Assembly: GCA_038209965.1 (NCBI GenBank)
Contig: JBBQXF010000042.1
Location: forward strand, 1-37,814
DNA from: JALONO01 sp038209965
GTDB lineage: Bacteria; Bacteroidota; Bacteroidia; Cytophagales; Thermoflexibacteraceae
Reading direction: 5' to 3'
Length of the DNA: 37,814 nt
A program made the translations under genes and the position numbers. The notes under the pieces were generated by a model. It was given only the letters and a program-made list of their open reading frames with translations, made no database searches and had not been told where the DNA came from. Below, piece by piece: positions 32,469 to 37,814 of the stretch. The number at the start of each line of letters is the position of its first letter. Within the stretch, counting starts at the first letter, position 1.

Positions 32469-33353
32469 ATGATAGAGCGATGCCCCGTATGTGGCAATCA
32501 CGAGTTTATAAAATTGCACAATTGTAAAGATTACACTGTTTCTGGGCAATCATTTATCATCGTCACATGTGGGCGCTGCGGCACTGCCATTACTCAAGAT
32601 GCCCCGGTCCAAGCCGAAATCGGTCCGTATTATCAGTCAGAAAACTACATTTCGCACAGTGATTCCAAAACTGGCCTATTCAACCAACTTTATCACACTG
32701 CCCGGAATTTTATGTTGCGCAGCAAGTGCAATTTGGTCAGGAAAGTAACCGGGCGAAAAATGGGCCGCTTGCTAGACATCGGCTGCGGGACTGGTTATTT
32801 CTTGCATACGATGCAAAAAGCAGGCTGGCAAACCACTGGCATTGAGGCAGATCCGGGAGCGCGAGCCTATGCCCAACAAAAATTCGGCCTTGAAGTGCAA
32901 GCCCCCGAAGCGATGTCAACGCTACCCGATGCCGCTTTCCAGGCCGTTTCCCTGTGGCATGTATTAGAGCATGTGCATGATTTGGAGGGCTATCTCCAGC
33001 AAATCGCGCGGGTGCTGGATCCAAAGGGAGCGCTGTTAATTGCCGTGCCCAACTATCAAAGCACTGATGCCCAGCATTATGGGGCCCACTGGGCGGGCTG
33101 GGACGTGCCGCGCCATCTCTGGCATTTTTCTCCCCAGTCAATGGAAACTTTATTGGCCAAATATGATTTTTCGTTGATGGACAAGCGCACTATGCCCTTT
33201 GATCCCTTTTATGTTTCGTTATTGAGTGAAAAATATCGGCAAAATTCGTTGGGTTTTCTCAGCGGTACTTGGCAGGGGTTGCGCTCACTAGTACTGGGCT
33301 GGGCCGATGTGGATCGATCAAGCTCCGTCATTTATGTATTTTTGAAAACCTAG
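32469..33353 (+). CDS. SAM-dependent methyltransferase, class I, with zinc-ribbon N-terminus
   Basis: The 294-residue protein begins with two paired cysteine motifs, CPVCG (residues 5-9) and CGRCG (34-38), typical of a small zinc-binding domain. The class I methyltransferase core follows: motif I LLDIGCGTGYF around residue 101, GIEADPGARAYA as the acidic loop, AVSLWHVLEHVHD and the post-core GWDVPRHLWHFS. This arrangement is common in Methyltransf_23-type enzymes, often near sugar-modification genes. The substrate is unknown. The ATG at 32469 is preferred to a TTG at 32460. The stop lies 9 bp from the convergent lipoprotein gene. Confidence 0.88.
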   Translation: MIERCPVCGNHEFIKLHNCKDYTVSGQSFIIVTCGRCGTAITQDAPVQAEIGPYYQSENYISHSDSKTGLFNQLYHTARNFMLRSKCNLVRKVTGRKMGRLLDIGCGTGYFLHTMQKAGWQTTGIEADPGARAYAQQKFGLEVQAPEAMSTLPDAAFQAVSLWHVLEHVHDLEGYLQQIARVLDPKGALLIAVPNYQSTDAQHYGAHWAGWDVPRHLWHFSPQSMETLLAKYDFSLMDKRTMPFDPFYVSLLSEKYRQNSLGFLSGTWQGLRSLVLGWADVDRSSSVIYVFLKT

Positions 33354-33362
33354 GGGCAGTTA

Positions 33363-33785
33363 TCACTGTTTTTGCAGGGCTTTCAACCACGCTTCGATCG
33401 CTTGCCTTTCCGCACTGTTCATGGCAATGATGAAGTTGGTGGGTTCGTTTTTTGGCCGGGTATGTTTAACTATCAGCCCAGAACCTTTGACTCGGTTGGC
33501 CAACTGAATGGCGGGGTTTTGGCTGGCCACTTCGAGCAACGAAACAAGCTGATCGAACTGGGCCTGATCAATGGCCACCTTGTACGGATCGCCGCCGTTG
33601 TACATACTCGATGAACTCAGCTCCGGGGGAACTGGCTGGTATTCAACACTATCTTGGTGGATAAGGTAGCGGTTGGCACTCCCATCTGAGTATTCATAAA
33701 CTAAATTGGACATGGTACGGGTGGGTTGGGGTGTACAAGCAGCCAACCCCCAAGCAACCAACATGATGAACGGGCAGCGACGCAT
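33363..33785 (-). CDS. Hypothetical lipoprotein
   Basis: The 140-residue product has a lipoprotein signal (MLVAWGLAAC, Cys17) and a small mixed domain (LVYEYSDGSANRYLIHQDSV, KVAIDQAQFDQLVSLLEV, NFIIAMNSAERQAIEAWLKA). I do not recognise the family. The start at 33785 is set by the signal; the frame goes back to 33890. It is convergent with the methyltransferase gene, with only 9 bp between the stops. A possible -7 element (TACGTTTG on the minus strand) lies at 33946-33953, rather far away. Confidence 0.7.
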   Translation of the reverse strand: MRRCPFIMLVAWGLAACTPQPTRTMSNLVYEYSDGSANRYLIHQDSVEYQPVPPELSSSSMYNGGDPYKVAIDQAQFDQLVSLLEVASQNPAIQLANRVKGSGLIVKHTRPKNEPTNFIIAMNSAERQAIEAWLKALQKQ

Positions 33786-34509
33786 TGGCGATTGGGGTAA
33801 AGATCGGTGAATGTTATAGTACCCAAGTGAAAGTGGTTGGTTGAGGTACGGGTCTATTGTGTCTGCACTTAGCGAAAAAATTAGGCACAAGATTTTTTAT
33901 TTTCTTTGCATAATTGATAAATAAAAGTTTCAAAAAGGCGGAGTGCAAACGTAGCTATTTATCCGAGCCTAAATATAAGTAGAAAGCACCATTATTTGAT
34001 TACCGATAAAGCCCTTCTTTAAGGCTTGTCACATATTTTTTGTTGGCCGCCCTCGTGCTTGTCCTAAAAAGATGTGTCTGCTGAGTTAGCACAAAATTGT
34101 CCAAGAAGCGGGTTGCCTTTATAGGTGTGTCGACGCCAGTTTATACCAAATGCCGGCAAGTTGGTGAAAAGAATGGTGAAGAAAAAGTTTTCTGGTGCAG
34201 AGGCGGGACTACTTTTTCCTAAAATTGCTTTTAGGGTTTGAGTAGTGTTTAAAAACAATATACCGTCTTTTTTATCATTAAAATAAGATAAAATGCGATA
34301 TTCAGTAAATTTTATTCGTAGTAAAAGTGAATCATCCTTGAATCCCGGAAGTGAAAGCTTAAAAGTGAATCATTGGTCACAAAGAATTTAAGTAATCAGT
34401 TGCCCGGCGAACTGAAAACCAACTCAATACCTCCTTTACTCAAGCAATTTTACGCAGGGAGCTTTGATCATCTAGTGCCAGTTTTGTTAAATAGCGTTAA
34501 TTCCAACAT
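33786..34509. other. Long intergenic region without recognisable genes
   Basis: About 720 bp of A+T-rich sequence between the lipoprotein gene and the yceI control region. A 64-codon minus-strand frame at 34064-34258 has no recognisable similarity and no start signals. Near the end there is a 13-bp direct repeat. Nothing else stands out. Confidence 0.55.
34323..34373. repeat. 13-bp direct repeat upstream of yceI
   Basis: aaaagtgaatcat occurs at 34323-34335 and 34361-34373, 38 bp apart, with a partial copy (ggaagtgaaagc) between. It might be a pair of regulator sites, or chance in A+T-rich DNA. Confidence 0.45.
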
Positions 34510-34542
34510 TATATGTTTCAACATTTAATGTTGAAACATATA
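34510..34542. promoter_or_regulatory. 33-bp perfect palindromic operator upstream of yceI
   Basis: tatatgtttcaacatt (34510-34525) and aatgttgaaacatata (34527-34542) are exact reverse complements around a single central t. The core tgtttcaacat...atgttgaaaca is the long dyad expected for a MarR-type dimer. It overlaps the -7 element and covers the place of the -33 box, so a bound protein would block RNA polymerase. The marR-like gene at 35324 is the obvious candidate regulator. Confidence 0.85.
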
Positions 34543-34546
34543 TTTG
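34539..34546 (+). promoter_or_regulatory. -7 promoter element of yceI
   Basis: TATATTTG is an exact TAnnTTTG match, 49 bp before the ATG at 34595, and overlaps the right end of the palindrome. Confidence 0.75.
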
Positions 34547-34594
34547 TGTCGTGATTTAATTTCAATCCAATTAATCGTTAACCAACTACCATAT

Positions 34595-35182
34595 ATGAAA
34601 AAGTACCTATTAAGTTTCGCCCTTGGCTTGGTAGTGGCCGCCCAAGTTTCGGCTCAAGCCAAATGGAACATTGATCCCAGCCACTCTTCCATTTTCTTCA
34701 ACGTGAGCCACTTGGTTATCTCGGAAGTAACCGGCCAGTTCAAAAAATTTGACGCAAGCGTGACCGCTGACAAAGCTGACTTCACGGATGCCAAAATAAA
34801 CTTTACGGCTGATGTGAATAGCATCAACACTGACAACGAGCAGCGCGACGCCCATTTGAAGGCAGACGATTTTTTCAATGCCGAGAAATATCCCCAACTC
34901 AAATTTGTGGGCAGCTCACTCAAAAAAGTGAGTGGGAACAAATACAAATTGGCTGGTGAACTGACGATCCGGGACGTGACCAAGAAAGTGACGTTCGATG
35001 TTGTTTATGGTGGTACTGTGACGGATCCCTACAAAAACATCAAGGCCGGATTTAAGATCACCGGCAAAATCAACCGCAAAGAGTACGGCCTAAAATGGAG
35101 TGCACTCACCGAAGCTGGTGGGGCAGTTGTGGGCGACGAAGTGGAACTGGTCGCAAAAATTGAGTTGGTCAAGGCAAAATAA
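34595..35182 (+). CDS. YceI-family lipid-binding-like periplasmic protein
   Basis: The 195-residue product has a signal peptide (MKKYLLSFALGLVVAAQVSA-Q). It then has the YceI lipocalin-like barrel: WNIDPSHSSIFFNVSHLVIS, VTGQFKKFDASVTADK, NTDNEQRDAHLKADDFFNAE, YPQLKFVGSSLKKVSGNK and LTIRDVTKKVTFDVVYGG. YceI proteins bind isoprenoid or long-chain lipids in the periplasm, and in many bacteria respond to stress or pH. The ATG at 34595 begins the signal peptide. The gene is preceded by a 33-bp operator, ends at its own terminator (35205-35230) and is followed by a marR gene on the same strand, a pairing that suggests local control. Confidence 0.94.
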   Translation: MKKYLLSFALGLVVAAQVSAQAKWNIDPSHSSIFFNVSHLVISEVTGQFKKFDASVTADKADFTDAKINFTADVNSINTDNEQRDAHLKADDFFNAEKYPQLKFVGSSLKKVSGNKYKLAGELTIRDVTKKVTFDVVYGGTVTDPYKNIKAGFKITGKINRKEYGLKWSALTEAGGAVVGDEVELVAKIELVKAK

Positions 35183-35204
35183 ATCTTCGCCAGTTCGGTT
35201 AAGT

Positions 35205-35230
35205 CAGATGGTTCACCAGTGAGCCATCTG
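35205..35230 (+). terminator. Intrinsic terminator after yceI
   Basis: An 11-bp stem with one G-T wobble (35205-35215 with 35220-35230) and a 4-nt loop (ccag), followed by gttttgg. It separates yceI from marR. Confidence 0.7.
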
Positions 35231-35288
35231 GTTTTGGTTAGTTAAACCTCAACTGGTAGCAATACGTGATGTTTTTACGATTATCGGA

Positions 35289-35296
35289 TACCTTTG
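35289..35296 (+). promoter_or_regulatory. Candidate -7 element of the marR gene
   Basis: TACCTTTG is an exact TAnnTTTG match 28 bp before the ATG at 35324. The -33 box is not clear. Confidence 0.5.
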
Positions 35297-35323
35297 ACTG
35301 CAAACTAGACAGGTTGATTGACT

Positions 35324-35797
35324 ATGAAAATTGAGGAGGAAATCCAGAGTCGTTTCGATAACGAACGACATAAGGCAGGAGTCAATTTAATCTATACTTC
35401 CAACTGGTTTTCCGATAAAATCAGTGATGTTGTCAAGCAACACGGATTGACCATGCAACAGTACAACATCCTGCGGATCCTGCGGGGCATTCACCCCCAG
35501 CCCGTTTCGGTAAAGTATATCCGAGAACGGATGCTGGACAAAATGTCGGATGTGTCGCGTTTGGTCGAAAAAATGCGGGAAAAGGGCTTGGTGCTTCGGT
35601 TCGCTTGCCCCGAAGATCGCCGTAATGTGAATATTACCATCTCCGATCAAGGTCTGGAAATCCTCCGCTTGGTGGATCCTGATCTTTTGGTCAGCCAACC
35701 AATCTTCTCGCACCTGACCGATGATGAAGTCGCCCAATTCAACAACTTACTTGACAAGTTGCGGGGAAGTGGCGAACGACAATTTCCACTTTGTTAG
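35324..35797 (+). CDS. MarR-family transcriptional regulator
   Basis: The 157-residue protein has the MarR winged-helix layout: N-terminal dimer helix with NLIYTSNWFSDKISDVV, then QQYNILRILRGIHPQPVSVK, the recognition helix region MLDKMSDVSRLVEKMREKGL and the wing with PEDRRNVNITISDQG. MarR proteins bind palindromes as dimers and usually repress neighbouring genes, released by small ligands or oxidation. The single cysteine in the wing (FACPED) could be a redox or ligand site, but that is a guess. The ATG at 35324 is preferred over a TTG at 35318. The 33-bp palindrome upstream of yceI is the likely target. Confidence 0.92.
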   Translation: MKIEEEIQSRFDNERHKAGVNLIYTSNWFSDKISDVVKQHGLTMQQYNILRILRGIHPQPVSVKYIRERMLDKMSDVSRLVEKMREKGLVLRFACPEDRRNVNITISDQGLEILRLVDPDLLVSQPIFSHLTDDEVAQFNNLLDKLRGSGERQFPLC

Positions 35798-35897
35798 CAT
35801 TCATGGCCAAGCTGGTGGTTTTGCGGGGCAGTTAATCCGAGACGCTTTCCCAACCGATTGATCAAGGTGCCAGCTTTGAGCGGGTTAGCGCTGCTGG

Positions 35898-36263
35898 TCA
35901 TTTACTGGATTGACTGGTATTTTGATTCTCACTGCTTTCGCTCTCACTTTTGGGAGACTTACGCCCGAAAAGCCGACCAAAAAACCGTTTCTCAAAGTTC
36001 CAGAAAAACGTGAACTGGCCGAAAATGAAGCCATAAACCAACAACACCACTTGATAAATGGGGAGAATGACAAAAATAGAGGCCAAAAAACGGATCCAGC
36101 CCGAGGTTTCGGGTGTGACCCCAATCAAGGGCAGAAGGAACTTTTTGAGATACAATACCGAAAAACCAGTGCAAGCAAAGACAATCAAAATAATGAAAAC
36201 TTGCCAATCGCTGGTCACTCCCCAGCGCGTCTTGAGTTTGTTTATCCAGTTTGGGTTGGCCAT
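35898..36263 (-). CDS. DUF6787-like small membrane protein
   Basis: The 121-residue protein has an amphipathic start (MANPNWINKLKTRWGVTSDW). Two or three membrane helices follow (QVFIILIVFACTGFSVLYL, WIRFLASIFVILPIYQVVLL, VYGFIFGQFTFFWNF), then a Ser/Glu-rich tail. The plan matches what I recall of DUF6787 of Bacteroidota, whose function is unknown. The start at 36263 is chosen because WINKLKTRW is the conserved N-terminus; the frame is open to 36353. It is convergent with marR. The gap to hbd at 36523 (259 bp) shows nothing recognisable. Confidence 0.72.
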   Translation of the reverse strand: MANPNWINKLKTRWGVTSDWQVFIILIVFACTGFSVLYLKKFLLPLIGVTPETSGWIRFLASIFVILPIYQVVLLVYGFIFGQFTFFWNFEKRFFGRLFGRKSPKSESESSENQNTSQSSK

Positions 36264-36522
36264 GGGCGTGAATCGAGCTAATTTAGAATCATTATAAACA
36301 ACGAGCTGGCAAATTGTTGCAAAAAAATGAGATTGCCAAACCGAGGCCGCCAATTAGTGTTAAATCCACCCAAGCGCAACAGCACAAAATCATAGACCGC
36401 CATAATGAACACTGGGGAAATCACCAGCTGACACGCACCGGGTCAATTTTAGCAATTAGAAATTATAGGCTTGGTTTCCAATAATTTGCTTCAAAATTTG
36501 GCCGCGAAATTCGTTGGCCGGG

Positions 36523-37404
36523 CTACTTAAACCGGGCCGCCACCGTCATTTCCCGGCCTTGGTATTGGTAAAACCCTTTGCCGGTCTTCATCCCCAAGTG
36601 GCCCGCCAGCACCATGTTCACCAATAGTGCGCACGGAGCGTATTTAGGGTTGCCGAAGCCTTCGTACATGACATCAAGGATGGATTTGCACACATCCAGC
36701 CCAATGAAATCGGCCAGTTGCAAGGGGCCCATCGGGTGAGCCATGCCAAGCTTCATTACGGTATCAATTTCTTCCACTCCCGCCACGCCCTCGTGCAAGG
36801 CAAAAATGGCTTCATTGAGCATGGGCAACAGGATTCGGTTAGAGATAAAACCCGGGTAGTCGTTCACTTCGACTGGGGTTTTTTGTAAGGTGAGGGCCAA
36901 GGCCATCACTGTTTTGGTCACTTCGTCGGTGGTGGCATAGCCCCGGATCACCTCCACCAACTTCATCACCGGTACGGGATTCATAAAGTGCATCCCGATC
37001 ACCTGCGCCTGCCGCTTGGTGGCCGCCGCGATCCGGGTGATGGAAATGGAAGAGGTATTGGTGGCCAAAATCGCCTCCGGCTTGGTGAGGGCATCCAATT
37101 GGGAAAAAATCTTGAGCTTGATGTCAGGATTTTCCGAGGCAGCTTCCACAACCAGATCCACCTCTTGCACCCCTTCGTCTATTTTGGTGTAAGTAGTGAT
37201 GCGCCGGAACGTGTTGTGCTTGTCCTCCTCGGTAATAGTGCCTTTATTGACTTGGCGATCCAAATTCTTGGCAATTGTTTCGGTGGCCTTGCGCAAGGCA
37301 TCCCCTGAGACATCGATCAGGGAAACGGGGTAACCGTTCTGGGCAAATACGTGGGCAATCCCATTGCCCATTGTTCCCGAGCCGATCACGGCAATTTTTT
37401 TCAT
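36523..37404 (-). CDS. 3-hydroxybutyryl-CoA dehydrogenase family protein
   Basis: The 293-residue protein has the NAD-binding motif IGSGTMGNGIAHVFAQNG at the N-terminus, the family segments VDLVVEAASENPDIK, LATNTSSISITRIA, VIGMHFMNPVPVMKLVE (catalytic His) and TPVEVNDYPGFISNRIL. The C-terminal helical domain contains GMAHPMGPLQLADFIGLD. It oxidises 3-hydroxyacyl-CoA, or reduces acetoacetyl-CoA, in fatty acid or butanoate metabolism. It is the single-domain form, not fused to a hydratase as in FadB. No hydratase or thiolase is adjacent. The gene is transcribed divergently from gpmI. Confidence 0.94.
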   Translation of the reverse strand: MKKIAVIGSGTMGNGIAHVFAQNGYPVSLIDVSGDALRKATETIAKNLDRQVNKGTITEEDKHNTFRRITTYTKIDEGVQEVDLVVEAASENPDIKLKIFSQLDALTKPEAILATNTSSISITRIAAATKRQAQVIGMHFMNPVPVMKLVEVIRGYATTDEVTKTVMALALTLQKTPVEVNDYPGFISNRILLPMLNEAIFALHEGVAGVEEIDTVMKLGMAHPMGPLQLADFIGLDVCKSILDVMYEGFGNPKYAPCALLVNMVLAGHLGMKTGKGFYQYQGREMTVAARFK

Positions 37405-37481
37405 GGCAGAAGAAGTGGTTATTGGGGTATGGCTTTCTGGCTTGGCAACAGTGACAAAAATTGCTGCATCATTTCATTGGC

Positions 37482-37489
37482 CAAAGGTA
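37482..37489 (-). promoter_or_regulatory. Candidate -7 element for the hydroxyacyl-CoA dehydrogenase gene
   Basis: On the minus strand this reads TACCTTTG, an exact TAnnTTTG match, 78 bp before the ATG at 37404. The -33 box is weak. Confidence 0.45.
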
Positions 37490-37551
37490 CGCCCGAAAAA
37501 AGGAGAGTGGAAACAACCCAGCCAAAATAACGGGCCGGGCCGTTATTTCCC

Positions 37552-37582
37552 TTGTGATTTGTCCCAAATCAGCGTACCTTCG
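37552..37582 (+). promoter_or_regulatory. Candidate promoter of gpmI
   Basis: TTG (37552-37554), 20 bp, then TACCTTCG (37575-37582), one mismatch from TAnnTTTG, 39 bp before the ATG at 37621. Confidence 0.55.
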
Positions 37583-37620
37583 GACAACTCGTAACATTAC
37601 TAGACCGATCAGACCAACTC

Positions 37621-37814
37621 ATGGACAAAAAAGTAATCCTCGTCATTATGGACGGGTGGGGCATTGCCAAAAACAAATCAATATCGGCCGTCGATGCGGC
37701 CAATACGCCCTTTGTGGATTCACTTTACCTCGATTATCCCCACAGTACACTGGAGGCTTCGGGGTTGGCGGTGGGCCTGCCCAAAGGCCAAATGGGCAAT
37801 TCGGAAGTGGGCCA
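37621..37814 (+). CDS. gpmI: 2,3-bisphosphoglycerate-independent phosphoglycerate mutase, 5' part
   Basis: The first 64 codons run off the right edge of the window. The N-terminus MDKKVILVIMDGWGIAKN carries the metal-binding Asp of the alkaline-phosphatase-like fold. The following NTPFVDSLYLDYPHSTLEA, GLAVGLPKGQMGNSEVG segment holds the catalytic Ser (residue 61). The enzyme interconverts 3- and 2-phosphoglycerate in glycolysis with manganese. The full protein is usually about 510 residues. The gene is divergent from the hydroxyacyl-CoA dehydrogenase gene. Confidence 0.95.
   Translation, partial: MDKKVILVIMDGWGIAKNKSISAVDAANTPFVDSLYLDYPHSTLEASGLAVGLPKGQMGNSEVG

Noticed and set aside
34064..34258. 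Minus-strand 64-codon frame in the long intergenic region
   Set aside because: No recognisable domain, promoter or ribosome-binding site.

Overview
The window looks like a chromosomal segment of a member of the Bacteroidota (Cytophagales- or Saprospiria-like; I cannot name a genus). The reasons are a secreted metalloprotease with a C-terminal type IX secretion sorting domain, two DUF6089-like outer-membrane barrels, LVIVD-repeat lipoproteins, YwqK-like repeats, a DUF6787-like protein, and several exact copies of the Bacteroidota -7 promoter element TAnnTTTG. Most genes are around 50% G+C by eye. The TPR gene at the left edge and the decayed block near 21.2-22.2 kb are visibly A+T-richer.

Layout. 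1-926: 3' part of an A+T-rich TPR gene broken by a 5-base loss inside one of its 102-bp repeats. 962-1070: a 15-bp-arm hairpin joined to five tandem 12-mers. 1080-1511: aroQ (minus). 1945-6232: two DUF6089-like barrels, a GT-A-like glycosyltransferase and a polytopic membrane protein. 6222-7763: a WD40-OmpA lattice-type envelope protein on the minus strand, overlapping the previous gene tail to tail. 8046-10208: FMN reductase, OsmC and Obg, ending at a bidirectional terminator shared with rpmE (L31 type B). 10664-10858: xseB without xseA. 11136-14195: a GH3/serine-hydrolase fusion of the cell-wall recycling type. 14437-14949: a membrane-anchored S74-type chaperone domain. 15323-15398: tRNA-Thr(CGT). 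15547-18123: the T9SS metalloprotease. 18332-21177: a MoxR/Mg-chelatase-like AAA+ ATPase, a terminator, then a TPR membrane protein.

21178-22605 is a gene graveyard. It holds a 26-codon remnant of an antibiotic-biosynthesis-monooxygenase-like gene, a DUF4265 gene with two in-frame nonsense codons, a 148-bp imperfect inverted-repeat element and a 48-bp near-perfect palindrome.

22606-28999 carries a VWA lipoprotein, a YwqK-like protein, a GMC oxidoreductase, a small barrel protein and two tandem LVIVD lipoproteins. The LVIVD genes lie downstream of a 4'-phosphopantetheinyl transferase and a previously unlisted 39-residue membrane peptide with a near-ideal promoter. 30057-33785: a BASS transporter, a HAD phosphatase, SixA, a methyltransferase and a lipoprotein. 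34510-35797: yceI and marR, with a perfect 33-bp palindrome overlapping the yceI promoter. 35898-37814: a DUF6787-like protein, 3-hydroxyacyl-CoA dehydrogenase and, divergently, the first 64 codons of gpmI.

Most of the region is ordinary core genome. I do not see a large undescribed system. The best leads are the yceI/marR operator, the small membrane peptide, the decayed DUF4265 block with its inverted repeats, and the intergenic repeat structures.
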